A stretch of DNA of 64,000 nucleotides from Phytohabitans suffuscus (GCF_011764565.1 NZ_AP022871.1:3410320-3474319); one strand, 5' to 3'; positions 9,937 to 19,480 are shown, counted from the stretch's first letter. Numbers and translations: made by a program. Notes: generated from the sequence alone by a model not told the origin.

Positions 9937-10314
9937 TCAGCGAGCCTTCTTGGTGGCGCGCTTACGCGGCGGAGTCAACAGGTCCGCGATCGTAGCGATC
10001 GCGGTAGGCACCAGCCGGTAGTAGGCCCACACACCGCGCTTCTCCCGCTCCAGCAAGCCGGCTTCGGTGAGGATTCGCAGGTGGTGGCTTACCGTCGGCT
10101 GCGAGAGGCCGAGCGGTGCAGTGAGGTCACAGACGCACGCCTCGCCCTCCGGGGCCGACTGGATGAGGCTCAAGAGCCGCAGCCGGGCCGGATCGGCGAG
10201 TGCTTTCAGGACCCCAGCGAGGCGCTCGGCATCAGCGCGCTCGATCGGCTCGCCGCCAAGCGGCGAGATCTGAGGCATGGTCGTTTCAGCCAACGCAGTT
10301 CCCACGTACTCCAT
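9937..10314 (-). CDS. ArsR/SmtB family transcriptional regulator
   Basis: A 125-residue winged-helix repressor: VLKALADPARLRLLSLIQ, recognition helix SQPTVSHHLRIL (from residue 71) and wing EKRGVWAYYRL. The ACVCDL motif (59-64) corresponds to the metal- or arsenite-binding CVC of ArsR/CadC, so it may sense thiophilic metals; no metal transporter or arsenate gene is adjacent. ATG 10314 is preceded by AGGTGG at suitable spacing; ATG 10278 is a shorter alternative that keeps the whole domain. The C-terminus is a basic PPRKRATKKAR tail. It lies downstream of pyrE in the same direction with a 64-bp gap that contains a possible -10 TATGCA. Confidence 0.85.
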   Translation of the reverse strand: MEYVGTALAETTMPQISPLGGEPIERADAERLAGVLKALADPARLRLLSLIQSAPEGEACVCDLTAPLGLSQPTVSHHLRILTEAGLLEREKRGVWAYYRLVPTAIATIADLLTPPRKRATKKAR

Positions 10315-10378
10315 CCTTCCACCTACACCATCGATCCGCCTGCATATCAGCAGGTCCGAATCGACAAACTTGTTAGAC

Positions 10379-10912
10379 CTAAAGGCCGAGGTCGCCCAAC
10401 GTGTAGGCAGCGCGGTACGGGAGTCCCACGTCCCGAACCGCCTCACCCGCACCTCGATCAACGATAACCGCTACACCCACAACCTCGGCTCCAGCCTGTT
10501 TGAGCGCCTCGACCGCGGTCAGCACGCTGCTGCCCGTCGTCGAGGTGTCCTCCACCGCCACCACCCGGCGGCCCGCCACATCGGGACCTTCGATCCGGCG
10601 CTGCAACCCGTGCGTCTTCTCCGCCTTGCGCACGACGAACGCGTCGAGCTGGCGCCCGGACGCCGCTGCCGCGTGCAACATCGCCGCCGCGACCGGGTCG
10701 GCACCCAAGGTCAGGCCGCCGACCGCGTCGAACTCCCAGTCCGCGGTGAGATCGAGCATCACCCGACCAACGAGTGGGGCGGCAGTATGGTGCAAAGTCA
10801 CGCGGCGTAGATCGACATACCAGTCGGCCTCACGACCTGAGGACAGCACCACCCGGCCCCGGACGATGGCCAGTTCAGTGATGGATTTACGCAGGTCGTC
10901 ATGGTCCCCCAT
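10379..10912 (-). CDS. pyrE: Orotate phosphoribosyltransferase
   Basis: Transfers ribose phosphate from PRPP to orotate to give OMP in pyrimidine synthesis. The 177-residue sequence has the type I phosphoribosyltransferase PRPP loop VVAVEDTSTTGSSVLTA, the GGLTLGADPVA segment, and KAEKTHGLQRRIEG of the flexible catalytic loop. The start MGDHDDLRKSITELAIVRG (ATG 10912) is typical for actinobacterial PyrE; GTG 10921 would add three residues. It is not in a pyr operon here: an ArsR-type gene lies downstream and a dehydrogenase gene upstream, all on the minus strand. Confidence 0.93.
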   Translation of the reverse strand: MGDHDDLRKSITELAIVRGRVVLSSGREADWYVDLRRVTLHHTAAPLVGRVMLDLTADWEFDAVGGLTLGADPVAAAMLHAAAASGRQLDAFVVRKAEKTHGLQRRIEGPDVAGRRVVAVEDTSTTGSSVLTAVEALKQAGAEVVGVAVIVDRGAGEAVRDVGLPYRAAYTLGDLGL

Positions 10913-10972
10913 GGCGCACAAGGGTACTTGCCGTATGCCCGGTTCGTACCGTCGACCCGGTCACATCGCTGA

Positions 10973-11761
10973 TTACTGTTCGTCGCGGCCGGTGCGTCCC
11001 CGCGTGTCGCGCGCGACAGACTGCAGTAGGCCACGTGGCAGGTGCCGCATCCCGAAGACGGTCACCTTGTACTTCCAGTCCGGGACACTCACGACCTTGC
11101 CCCGGCGCAGGTCACGCAGAGCGTCGACGACGACCCGGTCGACCTGGAGCCACATCCACTCCGGCGTCTTCGACATGTCGATGCCGGCCCGGTCGTGAAA
11201 CTCCGTATGCGTGTAACCAGGGCAGAGAGCCATCACGCGCACACCGTGGCGGCGCACCGAGTGCGCGACCGACTCGCTGAAGTTGGTGACCCACGCCTTG
11301 CTCGCCGAGTACGTCGAGCCGGGCATCACCGCCGCGAAGCCGGCGACTGAGGAGACATTTATCACGTCGCCCCGGCCACGCTCGATCATGCCCGGAAGGG
11401 CGGCGAGGGCGAGGCGCATGACCGCGTGCACGTTGACCAGCAGCAGCCGGGTCTCGGCCTCCACCGTGGACTTCACGAACGACCGGTTGAGGCTGAAGCC
11501 GGCGTTGTTGACCAGCATGTCGACGCCGTCCGCGAGCCGCTTTTCCACCACCGCGCAACCGTCGTCGGTGGACAGGTCGGCGGCGAGCGGGGTGACCGTG
11601 ACGCCGTGCCGGCTGGAGACCTCGGCGCCCAGGGCGGCCAGCCGCTGCTCGTCGCGCGCGACAAGCACCAGGTCGTGTCCCTCAGCCGCGAGCCGGCGGG
11701 CGAACGCCGCCCCGATGCCGCTGCTGGCGCCCGTGATCAGGGCCGTCCGGGGGGCTGCCAA
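10973..11761 (-). CDS. SDR family NAD(P)-dependent oxidoreductase
   Basis: A classical short-chain dehydrogenase/reductase of 262 residues: TGASSGIG cofactor motif at 10-17, NNAG at 85-88, and catalytic serine (INVSS, 137-138), Tyr151 and Lys155 in YSASK. The long C-terminal part with CPGYTHTEFHDRAG resembles acyl-chain or steroid-type SDRs (DltE/YqjQ-like), but the substrate cannot be told. The TTG start at 11761 has AGGTGAGG upstream and lies within the last 25 bp of the preceding membrane-protein gene, so translation is probably coupled. The open frame to 11953 is an overlap with that gene. Confidence 0.82.
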   Translation of the reverse strand: MAAPRTALITGASSGIGAAFARRLAAEGHDLVLVARDEQRLAALGAEVSSRHGVTVTPLAADLSTDDGCAVVEKRLADGVDMLVNNAGFSLNRSFVKSTVEAETRLLLVNVHAVMRLALAALPGMIERGRGDVINVSSVAGFAAVMPGSTYSASKAWVTNFSESVAHSVRRHGVRVMALCPGYTHTEFHDRAGIDMSKTPEWMWLQVDRVVVDALRDLRRGKVVSVPDWKYKVTVFGMRHLPRGLLQSVARDTRGRTGRDEQ

Positions 11762-12411
11762 TCGGAGTTCCTCACCTCGGGGAGCGGGGGCGGGGCGGTG
11801 GGGAGGGGTGGGGGCATGCTGGGGGTCACCGGCGCCTGATCCGCCGTGCGGCGGAAGTACGGATGTGAGGCGGGCAGCGCCAGCAGCAGAGCTACTACAA
11901 GGTAACCCAACGCCTGCCCGGCCGAAACCACGCCGTTGAGGCCGATCCACCACCCCGGGTACGCGTCGGTGAGCGCCTGGGTGAGGTCCTGCGTCTGGCT
12001 GTCGGTCGAGACGTTCCAGGTGAGGGCGCTCTGGCTGATCACCGCGAGGAGGCCGCAGCAGCCGCAGAAGAGGCCGAGCCCGCTCACGATCCAGGTGGCG
12101 ATGCGGGCGCCGTTGCGGCCCTGGAGGTTGCCCAGGCCCAGCGCGATCAGCAGGGTCGCGAAGAGGACCGAGAGCACCGCGCCGACGATCACCGTGCCCC
12201 AGGCGAGCCCGGCGAGGCCGTCGATGTCGGACTGGCTGGCGCCGGTGGCCTGGGCCGCGTCGCGGAAGCGGTCGACCACGCCCCCGATGGCGGCCAGGCC
12301 GACGACCGCGTTCACCAGACCGGCGACGCCCATGAAGATCATGATTGTCGCGGCGGCGGTGACGGTCGCCGGCCGTGGCCGGGCCGGCTCGGTGATCGAG
12401 ACGTCGCTCAT
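11737..12411 (-). CDS. Four-helix membrane protein, paralogue of the next gene
   Basis: A 224-residue predicted integral membrane protein: helices near residues 17-46, 70-96, 105-125 and 158-182, then a short Pro-rich tail ending DWQPPGRP. The layout, including RPATVT just before helix 1, an ARIATWIVSGLGL segment with nearby Cys residues before helix 3, and a P-x-W segment before helix 4, matches the upstream neighbour (12442-13245), so they look like a tandem duplication. Function unknown. The Cys-rich FCGCCG in helix 3 is notable. Its 3' end overlaps the SDR start. Confidence 0.7.
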   Translation of the reverse strand: MSDVSITEPARPRPATVTAAATIMIFMGVAGLVNAVVGLAAIGGVVDRFRDAAQATGASQSDIDGLAGLAWGTVIVGAVLSVLFATLLIALGLGNLQGRNGARIATWIVSGLGLFCGCCGLLAVISQSALTWNVSTDSQTQDLTQALTDAYPGWWIGLNGVVSAGQALGYLVVALLLALPASHPYFRRTADQAPVTPSMPPPLPTAPPPLPEVRNSDWQPPGRP

Positions 12412-12441
12412 GCAGTTAGAACTACAGGACCGCCGGCTTGA

Positions 12442-13245
12442 TCACTGACTGGGGGGTGAATTCGGGTTGTCCTTCTTGTCCTCGACCGGGGCATCCGGCC
12501 CGACCCCAGCCGGCCCGGCCGGCGGGGCGGCCGGCGGCGCGGGCGGGGCGGTTGGCGACGCGGGCGGGGCGGCCGGCGGCGTCATGCCCGGCGCGGGCGG
12601 GGCGCCCGGAGCCGGAGCCGCGGTGGCGGGCTGGACCGGCGGGTACGCGGGGTACGCCGCGCCCGGCACCGGCGGCTCCCAGACCGGGGCCGGCTTGCGG
12701 AAGAACTCGTTGGACGGCGGGAGCGCCAGCAGGATCAGCGCCACCAGCAGCGCGAGCAGGCTGACCACCGCGATCGTCACGGAGACCGGCGTGTACCAGG
12801 ACGGCAGCGCGTCTTCGAGCCGCTGCTGGATCTCCGACGCGTCCGGCACGTCGCTCTGCCCGGACTCGAAGTTCATCGAGCTGCTGAACGCCGAGCCGGC
12901 GAGCGAGACACCGGAGCAGCAGAGCGAGACGCCGCCGAGCACCCAGGTGACGATCCGGGACGCGTTCTTGCCGCGGTTGTTGAAGATCGCCAGCACGACG
13001 AACGCGACGGCGAAGAGCAGCCCGACGACCCCCACGATGACGGAGGTGACGGTCACGAACGCTTCCGCGCCCTCGGCCGAGGTGCCTTCGTATGCCTCAC
13101 GGTACACATCGGACGTGGTGCCGATCACCGAAAGGCCGATGACCACCCCGATCAGCCCCAGGGCGGCGTAAAGGTAGAGCAGGTAGCTGGAGATGGTGAC
13201 GGTCGCCGGACGCGCGGGCACGGCCGGGCTCGTGGGATCAGCCAC
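12442..13245 (-). CDS. Four-helix membrane protein with Pro/Ala-rich tail
   Basis: A 267-residue membrane protein: helices at about 17-43, 64-90, 99-118 and 153-176, followed by about 85 residues dominated by Pro and Ala (PPAAPPASPTAPPAPP) and a charged end VEDKKDNPNSPPSQ. It is related to the downstream gene in topology and in the motifs ARPATVT and SRIVTWVLGG with an adjacent CC. GTG 13245 is supported by GGAAGGAG. It heads a probable three-gene unit (this gene, its paralogue, the SDR). No function can be assigned. Confidence 0.7.
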   Translation of the reverse strand: MADPTSPAVPARPATVTISSYLLYLYAALGLIGVVIGLSVIGTTSDVYREAYEGTSAEGAEAFVTVTSVIVGVVGLLFAVAFVVLAIFNNRGKNASRIVTWVLGGVSLCCSGVSLAGSAFSSSMNFESGQSDVPDASEIQQRLEDALPSWYTPVSVTIAVVSLLALLVALILLALPPSNEFFRKPAPVWEPPVPGAAYPAYPPVQPATAAPAPGAPPAPGMTPPAAPPASPTAPPAPPAAPPAGPAGVGPDAPVEDKKDNPNSPPSQ

Positions 13246-13341
13246 GACGCTCCTTCCCTAGATCACGTTCAGTACGTATGCATACCCTGCCAGCTAATCG
13301 GCGCAAACGGGACCCCTCGGTCCACTGTGGCCACGGGGTGC

Positions 13342-13701
13342 TCAGGCGACGGTCAGCTGGCCGGTGGCGTACTGCCCCAGCGTCGTGCGATCCATGATGC
13401 AGCCATGGAAGGTGGTGAACTCCGCGGGTTCGTGGCTGAGCGATCCCCACGCGGCACGGGCGGCGTCGGGATCGAAGGTCCCCAGCAACGTCGCCGCGTA
13501 CACCTTGCCGGCCGGCGACCCGTTCGCCAGCAGCCAGGCCAGGTGCGGGCGGACCTCGTCGGCCCCCTCGGGCAGCGCGGCCTCGACCGTGCGGTAGGCC
13601 GCGGTGACCGGCAGGATGCGCGCGGTCATGCCCACGCCGGCGAACGCGACGACCTCCGCGCTCGCCAGCTCCCGTACCGCAGCGGCGACTGATCCGGCCA
13701 T
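13342..13701 (-). CDS. Conserved hypothetical protein
   Basis: A 119-residue soluble protein with no recognised domain. Notable segments are LASAEVVAFAGVGMTARI, GKVYAATLLGTFDPDAARAAW and TFHGCIMDRTTLGQYATGQL. The helical LLGTFDPDAARAAW stretch is reminiscent of HEAT-like or ankyrin-like packing, but one unit only. Codon use is normal. It lies 46 bp downstream of clpB on the same strand and may be read through from it. Confidence 0.55.
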   Translation of the reverse strand: MAGSVAAAVRELASAEVVAFAGVGMTARILPVTAAYRTVEAALPEGADEVRPHLAWLLANGSPAGKVYAATLLGTFDPDAARAAWGSLSHEPAEFTTFHGCIMDRTTLGQYATGQLTVA

Positions 13702-13747
13702 ACCCGATTCTTACCCGCCCTGACCTGCGACTACTCCCACTTCGCGA

Positions 13748-16351
13748 TCAAGACCCCGAGCGGGCCGCGGAAACCGCCAGCCCGTCCTTGGACTCCGCGA
13801 GGTCGACCCGGACCGTGTCGCCGTCCCGGATCTCGCCACCCAGCAGTGCCTTGGCGAGCCGGTCGCCGATCGCCGACTGCACCAGCCGCCGCAGCGGGCG
13901 GGCGCCGTAGATCGGGTCGTAGCCGTGCTCGGCCAGCCACAGGCGCGCCTCGTCCGAGACCTCGACGCGCAGCCGCCGGTCGGCCAGCCGCTTGCGCAGG
14001 CGGTCGAGCTGGATGTCCACGATGGACGCCAGCTCCGGCCCGGTCAGCGAGTGGAACACCACGATGTCGTCGAGCCGGTTGAGGAACTCGGGCTTGAAGT
14101 GCGAGCGCACCACGGCGAGCACCGCCTCGCGCCGCTCGTCCTCCGAGAGGGTCGGGTCGGCGATCACCGACGAGCCCAGGTTGGAGGTGAGCACGAGGAT
14201 CGCGTTGCGGAAGTCGACGGTGCGCCCCTGGCCGTCGGTGAGCCGCCCGTCGTCGAGCACCTGCAGCAGCACGTCGAAGACGTCCGGGTGGGCCTTTTCC
14301 ACCTCGTCCAGCAGCACCACCGAGTACGGCCGGCGGCGCACCGACTCGGTCAGCTGGCCGCCCTCCTCGTACCCGACGTAGCCGGGCGGGGCGCCCACGA
14401 GCCGGGCCACCGAGTGCTTCTCCCCGTACTCGCTCATGTCGATGCGCACCATCGCCCGCTCGTCGTCGAAGAGGAACTCGGCGAGCGCCTTGGCCAGCTC
14501 GGTCTTGCCCACACCGGTGGGGCCGAGGAATAGGAACGAGCCGGTCGGACGGTCCGGGTCGGCGACACCCGCACGGGCCCGGCGTACGGCGTCGGAGACC
14601 GCGCCGACCGCCTCGGCCTGCCCGATCACCCGCGAGCCCAGCGAGTGCTCCATGCGCAGCAGCTTGGCGGTCTCACCCTCCATGAGGCGGCCGGCCGGGA
14701 TGCCGGTCCAGGAGGCGACCACCGCGGCGATGTCGTCGGCGCCCACCTCCTCCTTGAGCATCGCGCCGTCGGCCTGGAGCACGGCCAGCTCCGCCTCGGC
14801 CCGGGCCAGCTCGGCCTGGAGCTGGGGGATCCGGCCGTACCGCAGCTCGGCGGCCCGCTCCAGCTCGCTGTCGCGCTCCGCCCGGTCGGCCTCGCCGCCG
14901 AGCCGCTCCAGCTCCTCCTTGGCCGTGGAGATCTTGGTGATGTGCTCCTTTTCCAGACGCCACCGCTCGGAGAGGGCGGTGAGCTGCTCGCGCTTGTCGG
15001 CCAGCTCGCGCCGCAGCCGCGCCAGCCGCTGGGCCGAGGCCTCGTCGGGCTCCTTGGCCAGCGCCATCTCCTCGATCTCCAGGCGGCGCACGGCCCGCTC
15101 GATCTCGTCGACCTCCACCGGCCGTGAGTCGATCTCCATGCGCAGCCGGGACGCGGACTCGTCGACCAGGTCGATGGCCTTGTCCGGCAGGAAGCGCTCG
15201 GTGATGTACCGGTCGGACAGGGACGCGGCGGCGACCAGGGCGGCGTCGGTGATGCGCACGCCGTGGTGCACCTCGTACCGCTCCTTGAGGCCGCGCAGGA
15301 TGCCGATCGTGTCCTCGATCGTGGGCTCGCCGACCAGCACCGGCTGGAAGCGCCGCTCCAGCGCCGGGTCCTTCTCGATGTTCTCCCGGTACTCGTCCAG
15401 CGTGGTCGCGCCGACCATGCGCAGCTCACCCCGGGCGAGCATCGGCTTGAGCATGTTGCCGGCGTCCATCGAGCCCTCGCCCTTGCCGGCCCCGACGACC
15501 GTGTGCAGCTCGTCGATGAACGTGATGACCTGGCCGTTCGAATTCTTGATCTCTTCGAGCACCGACTTGAGGCGCTCCTCGAACTGGCCGCGGTACTGCG
15601 CGCCGGCCACCATCGCGCCCAGGTCGAGCGAGATCAGCCGCTTGTCGCGCAGCGACTCGGGCACGTCGCCGGCCACGATCCGCTGAGCCAGGCCCTCGAC
15701 GATCGCGGTCTTGCCGACACCGGGCTCGCCGATGAGCACGGGGTTGTTCTTGGTACGCCGGGAGAGCACCTGGATCACCCGGCGGATCTCCGAGTCGCGC
15801 CCGATGACCGGGTCGACCTTGCCGTCGCGGGCCCGCGTGGTCAGGTCGACGCCGTACTTCTCCAGCGCCTTGTAGGTCTGCTCGGGATCGGCGGTGGTGA
15901 CCCGGCGGTCGCCGCCCCGCACGCTCGGGAAGGCGGCGACGAGGTTGTCTTCGGTCGCGCCGGCGGCCTTGAGCGTCTCGGCCACCGCGCCACCGACCCG
16001 GGCGAGGCCGGCGAGAAGGTGCTCGGTCGACGTGTACTCGTCGCCGAGGGGGCGGGCGATCTGCTCGGCGGCGCCGATCGCGTTGACGAACTCGCGGGAC
16101 AGGCTCGGCTCGGCGACACTCGATCCCCGCGCGCTGGGCAACGTCTCAACGGCGCGTGCGGCGGCCCGGCGGATGTCGGCCGGGTTGGCACCGACCGCGC
16201 GAAGCAGGCCACCGGCGGTGGAGCCGCCGGTGTCGAGCAGGGAGAGCAGGAGGTGCCACGGCTCGACGGTGGCGTGCCCGCGCTGGTTGGCGATGGCGAC
16301 CGCACCGGTGATCACCTCGCGGCTCTTGGTGGTCAAACGTTCGGCGTTCAA
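13748..16351 (-). CDS. clpB: ATP-dependent disaggregase ClpB
   Basis: An 867-residue AAA+ chaperone that, with DnaK-DnaJ-GrpE, rescues aggregated proteins. Domains in order: N-terminal Clp repeat domain (about 1-145), AAA1 with Walker A GEPGVGKT (208-215) and Walker B ITFIDELH, the ClpB-specific coiled-coil middle domain (about 400-520), AAA2 with GPTGVGKT and [11 protein letters not shown], and the D2-small domain with GARPLRR. No LGF/IGF-type ClpP-binding loop is apparent, which fits ClpB and not ClpA or ClpC. The initiation codon is ATG 16351; a HAIR operator lies 16 bp upstream, so HspR (encoded at 19788-20222) probably represses it. The product ends in a Ser-rich VSAARSGS tail. Confidence 0.97.
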   Translation of the reverse strand: MNAERLTTKSREVITGAVAIANQRGHATVEPWHLLLSLLDTGGSTAGGLLRAVGANPADIRRAAARAVETLPSARGSSVAEPSLSREFVNAIGAAEQIARPLGDEYTSTEHLLAGLARVGGAVAETLKAAGATEDNLVAAFPSVRGGDRRVTTADPEQTYKALEKYGVDLTTRARDGKVDPVIGRDSEIRRVIQVLSRRTKNNPVLIGEPGVGKTAIVEGLAQRIVAGDVPESLRDKRLISLDLGAMVAGAQYRGQFEERLKSVLEEIKNSNGQVITFIDELHTVVGAGKGEGSMDAGNMLKPMLARGELRMVGATTLDEYRENIEKDPALERRFQPVLVGEPTIEDTIGILRGLKERYEVHHGVRITDAALVAAASLSDRYITERFLPDKAIDLVDESASRLRMEIDSRPVEVDEIERAVRRLEIEEMALAKEPDEASAQRLARLRRELADKREQLTALSERWRLEKEHITKISTAKEELERLGGEADRAERDSELERAAELRYGRIPQLQAELARAEAELAVLQADGAMLKEEVGADDIAAVVASWTGIPAGRLMEGETAKLLRMEHSLGSRVIGQAEAVGAVSDAVRRARAGVADPDRPTGSFLFLGPTGVGKTELAKALAEFLFDDERAMVRIDMSEYGEKHSVARLVGAPPGYVGYEEGGQLTESVRRRPYSVVLLDEVEKAHPDVFDVLLQVLDDGRLTDGQGRTVDFRNAILVLTSNLGSSVIADPTLSEDERREAVLAVVRSHFKPEFLNRLDDIVVFHSLTGPELASIVDIQLDRLRKRLADRRLRVEVSDEARLWLAEHGYDPIYGARPLRRLVQSAIGDRLAKALLGGEIRDGDTVRVDLAESKDGLAVSAARSGS

Positions 16352-16366
16352 GGTGGGCTCCCCAGA

Positions 16367-16387
16367 GTTGAGCGTAGACCACTCAAC
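16367..16387 (-). promoter_or_regulatory. HAIR element (HspR operator) upstream of clpB
   Basis: GTTGAGC-N7-ACTCAAC matches the HspR-associated inverted repeat consensus CTTGAGT-N7-ACTCAAG at most positions. It sits immediately upstream of clpB, as in Streptomyces and Mycobacterium, where HspR with DnaK as co-repressor binds it. Confidence 0.85.
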
Positions 16388-16419
16388 TTTAGCGCGCCTC
16401 GCCTACAACGGCTCGTCAG

Positions 16420-16992
16420 TCACCAGCGCCAGTGCCAGAACCGGTACTGATGGCGCACCACCAGGTCACCCATCCGCTGCCGGCCCCTGACCACGAAGTG
16501 GACGTGGCCGCCGAGCTCGCCGATCGGCTGGCGGATCTTGAGGCTGCCCGCCATCGTGTGCACCTCGCCGGCCTCGACCGTCGCGCCCACCGGGAGTACC
16601 AGCACTGTCGTGCCGGCCAGCACGTCGAGGTGGATCTCTACCACCGGATGGGTGATCAGCGCGTCGGTGAAGTCGAGCTTGACGCTGCCCGCCGAGTTGC
16701 GCACGACGAGTCGGCGAGGCACGGTCCACGCACCCGAGCGGCTGAGGGTCGACGCCATCGACTTGAGCTCGATGACGTCGCGCACCGGCGGCGCCGGAGG
16801 CTGGGGCAGGTCGGCCACATACGGCTCGACCTCGCCGAACGTGCGGGACGCGAGGACCCCGGCGACCCGCTCCTCGAACTCGGCCAGCGTGATCCGGCCC
16901 TCCCCGACCGCCGCGTTGAGCATCTGCACAACACGCTCCCGGTCGGCATCGGACATGCGAAGCTCGCGACGCTGAGGGGAAAGCTCGCTCAC
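16420..16992 (-). CDS. DUF1707 domain protein
   Basis: A 190-residue protein with an N-terminal DUF1707 (SHOCT-like) domain: LRMSDADRERVVQMLNAAVGEGRITLAEFEERVAG pattern, residues about 11-60. The C-terminal part is beta-rich (VVEIHLDVLAGTTVLVLPVGATVEAGEVH), like the cell-wall-active or DUF2154-type domain often joined to DUF1707. No membrane segment is seen. The GTG at 16992 is preferred; no Shine-Dalgarno is visible and the divergent regulatory-subunit gene begins only 15 bp away, so both may be leaderless. Confidence 0.85.
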   Translation of the reverse strand: MSELSPQRRELRMSDADRERVVQMLNAAVGEGRITLAEFEERVAGVLASRTFGEVEPYVADLPQPPAPPVRDVIELKSMASTLSRSGAWTVPRRLVVRNSAGSVKLDFTDALITHPVVEIHLDVLAGTTVLVLPVGATVEAGEVHTMAGSLKIRQPIGELGGHVHFVVRGRQRMGDLVVRHQYRFWHWRW

Positions 16993-17006
16993 AGCAGAAA
17001 GGTACC

Positions 17007-17516
17007 GTGTTCGACGTGCGAGTACGGGTTGAGCAGACCGCACTGCCGGGCATCGGCGTGCGCCACGATGTGGTAACAGAGTCGGGTCGTCGGGTGGGTG
17101 TGGTGACCCACCGCACGGGCCGCCGCGACCTCGTCCTCTACGACGAGGACGATCCAGACTCGTGCGTCGCCTCGATCCCCCTCAAAGACGACGAGGCAGA
17201 GGCCCTGGCCGATGTGCTCGGCGCCTCACTGATGCTCGGCCAGCTCTCCGGCCTGCGCCAGCAGGCCGCCGGCCTGCTCACCGAGCAGATCTCCATCCCG
17301 GCCGGCACGAACTTCGTGGGCCGGCGGCTGGGTGAGACCAAGGCCCGCACCCGCACCAGCGCCTCCATCGTGGCGGTGCTGCGCGACGGCCAGGTGATCG
17401 CCTCACCCGGACCCGAGTTCCTCTTCCAGGCGGGCGACGTGATCGTGGTCGTCGGCACCCGGCAGGGGCTCGACGGCGTCGGCCGGATCCTCGCCGACGG
17501 CGACCCGGACAGCTGA
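17007..17516 (+). CDS. Cation:proton antiporter regulatory subunit (TrkA-C, KhtT-like)
   Basis: A 169-residue cytoplasmic protein: N-terminal domain of about 75 residues and a C-terminal TrkA-C (RCK-C) domain from about 85 to 165, with LTEQISIPAGTNFVGRRLGE and FLFQAGDVIVVVGTRQGLD. In KhtTU/KefC-type systems such a subunit gates the antiporter in response to pH or nucleotides. It is followed after 4 bp by the CPA2 antiporter gene, so the two are an operon. GTG 17007 is used; GTG 17016 is an alternative. Confidence 0.9.
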   Translation: MFDVRVRVEQTALPGIGVRHDVVTESGRRVGVVTHRTGRRDLVLYDEDDPDSCVASIPLKDDEAEALADVLGASLMLGQLSGLRQQAAGLLTEQISIPAGTNFVGRRLGETKARTRTSASIVAVLRDGQVIASPGPEFLFQAGDVIVVVGTRQGLDGVGRILADGDPDS

Positions 17517-17520
17517 GCGG

Positions 17521-18729
17521 ATGCACGACACCACGGTGCTGCTGATCGAGCTCGGCGCCGTCCTCTTCGCGCTCGGACTCCTCGGTCGGCTCAGCCGGCG
17601 GATCGGGCTCTCGCCCATTCCCCTCTACCTGCTCGCCGGCCTCGCCTTCGGCCACGGCGGCGTGCTCCCGCTGTCGGCCACCGAGGAGTTCATCGCGGTC
17701 GGCGCCGAGATCGGCGTGATCCTGCTGCTGGTGATGCTCGGCTTGGAGTACTCGGCCCGCGAGCTCATCGGCAACCTGCGCACCAACGCGCCCGCCGGCC
17801 TGCTCGACGGGGTGCTCAACGCCGTGCCGGGCCTGGCGTTCGGCCTGCTGATGGGCTGGGGCTGGGTGGCCGCGCTGGTGCTGGCCGGCATCACCTGGGT
17901 CTCCTCGTCCGGCGTGATCGCCAAGGTGCTCGCCGACCTGGGCCGCCTGGGTAACCGGGAGACCCCGGTCATGCTCTCGATCCTGGTGATCGAAGACCTG
18001 GCGATGGCGCTCTACCTGCCGCTACTGACCGCCGTGCTGGCCGGCGCCGGCCTGATCGCCGGCGCCAAGGCCCTCTCGATCGCGGTCGGCACGGTCGTCG
18101 TCGTGCTCGTCGTCGCGCTCAAGTTCGGCCACGCGATCTCCGCGTTCATCTCTGCCCGCGACCCGGAGGCCCTCCTCCTCGGGGTACTCGGGCTCACCCT
18201 TCTCGTCGCCGGCCTGGCGGCGCAGCTCCAGGTGTCCGCGGCGGTCGGTGCGTTCCTGGTGGGCATCGCGCTGTCCGGGCCGGTCGCCCACCACGCCACC
18301 GAGCTGCTCACCCCGCTGCGCGACCTCTTCGCCGCGGTGTTCTTCGTCTTCTTCGGGCTGGCCACCAGCCCGGCCGACATGCCGCCGGTGCTGCTGCCCG
18401 CGCTCGGTCTCGCCGCGATCACCATGGGCACAAAGATCATCACTGGGTACGTCGCCGCGAAGCGGGCCGGGATCGCGCTGCCCGGCCGGGTCCGGGCCGG
18501 GCTGGGGCTGATGCCGCGCGGTGAGTTCTCGATCGTCATCGCCGGCCTGGCGGTGGCGACGCCCGGCATCGAGCCAAGGCTGGCGCCACTCGCGACGGCC
18601 TACGTTTTGATCACAGTTGTGACCGGGCCGATGCTGGCGCGATTGCCGGACTTCGCCTGGTTCAAGCGGATTATCCGTCGCGCACAGCGCCCAGCACACC
18701 ACCCAGAGCCGTTACCGACGACGGACTGA
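17521..18729 (+). CDS. Cation:proton antiporter, CPA2 family (KhtU/KefB-like)
   Basis: A 402-residue polytopic membrane protein with around 12 helices of the sodium/hydrogen exchanger fold. Recognisable are the discontinuous-helix region WVSSSGVIAKVLADLGRL, the ILVIEDLAMALYLPLL segment with the acidic ion-binding residues of the CPA2 type (E-D), and LGLMPRGEFSIVIAGLA near the C-terminus. It lacks a TrkA-N domain of its own, consistent with the separate TrkA-C subunit just upstream. Likely role: potassium or sodium efflux in exchange for protons. Confidence 0.92.
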   Translation: MHDTTVLLIELGAVLFALGLLGRLSRRIGLSPIPLYLLAGLAFGHGGVLPLSATEEFIAVGAEIGVILLLVMLGLEYSARELIGNLRTNAPAGLLDGVLNAVPGLAFGLLMGWGWVAALVLAGITWVSSSGVIAKVLADLGRLGNRETPVMLSILVIEDLAMALYLPLLTAVLAGAGLIAGAKALSIAVGTVVVVLVVALKFGHAISAFISARDPEALLLGVLGLTLLVAGLAAQLQVSAAVGAFLVGIALSGPVAHHATELLTPLRDLFAAVFFVFFGLATSPADMPPVLLPALGLAAITMGTKIITGYVAAKRAGIALPGRVRAGLGLMPRGEFSIVIAGLAVATPGIEPRLAPLATAYVLITVVTGPMLARLPDFAWFKRIIRRAQRPAHHPEPLPTTD

Positions 18730-18956
18730 CAGGGCCTGCTTACGTAACGGGTTGGCGAATGGCGCTTACCGCCCCTTCCGTAAATACCTCGCGACGCGTT
18801 ACCGTTTCGCCGCAGAATCCTGGGGGATCGGGGGCCTCCGGGTCGGCGACATCCGACCGATGGCGTCGATTCTCGGACCCTTGCGCGCGAGCGGAGCGAT
18901 CGCGGACAAGCGGGGCCCAGGACTGCGGAGGCATGCTCGCGGGAGGGGAGCGGCGG

Positions 18957-19388
18957 GTGACCTTACAGCAGTCTACGTTTCGGGGCTTCGCCAACGCTGT
19001 CGATCCCACGGCGGCTGAGCTGCGCGCCTGGGCCTACCAGCCCGACTCGGTGCCGCTGCAGACCATGCCGCAGGACTGGGATCTGCTCGTGTCGGGTGAC
19101 CGCCTGATCGGCACCCTCTTCGATCTCGCGATGGACCGTTCGTGCCCGGCCCGCCGGTTCGCGCTGCACTGCCTGTACATCTACGCGGCCGACGGCATCC
19201 GCACCAACTTCCGCGCCCACCCCAAACGGCGCCTGCGCAAGCTCGTGGAGCAGGCCGAGGAGTACGGCGACGAACTGATGGTCACCTGGGCGCACAACAG
19301 CCGCGTCCTGCTGGCCAAGCCCGACCTGTTCGACTACCACGACTGGTGCGAGGGTGGGCTCGTGCGCCAGTCGCGCCGGCTGGCCTGA
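18957..19388 (+). CDS. Conserved hypothetical protein
   Basis: A 143-residue soluble protein (starting VTLQQSTFRGFANAVDPTAAELRAWAYQPDS) that I recognise only as a conserved actinobacterial hypothetical. Features: FALHCLYIYAADGIRTNF and a basic HPKRRLRKLVEQAEEYGDELM helix. The GTG at 18957 is chosen because GGGAGGGGAG lies just upstream; the frame is open back to 18759 but that part has no family look. The 227 bp before it, after the antiporter stop, probably hold its promoter. It ends at the strong hairpin at 19422-19451. Confidence 0.65.
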   Translation: MTLQQSTFRGFANAVDPTAAELRAWAYQPDSVPLQTMPQDWDLLVSGDRLIGTLFDLAMDRSCPARRFALHCLYIYAADGIRTNFRAHPKRRLRKLVEQAEEYGDELMVTWAHNSRVLLAKPDLFDYHDWCEGGLVRQSRRLA

Positions 19389-19421
19389 CCCGGACCGGCA
19401 GCCAGCCCCAGACAAAGGAGA

Positions 19422-19451
19422 CGGGCGGGGACCCCCGTGGGTCCCCGCCCG
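19422..19451. terminator. Strong hairpin between convergent genes
   Basis: A perfect 13-bp stem (arms 19422-19434 and 19439-19451, CGGGCGGGGACCC) with a 4-nt loop lies between the stop at 19388 and the stop of the convergent antitoxin-like gene at 19481. It can fold in both directions; no T-run on either side. Confidence 0.75.
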
Positions 19452-19480
19452 CGCGCTGTCGCCAAATCGCGCCGACGAAC

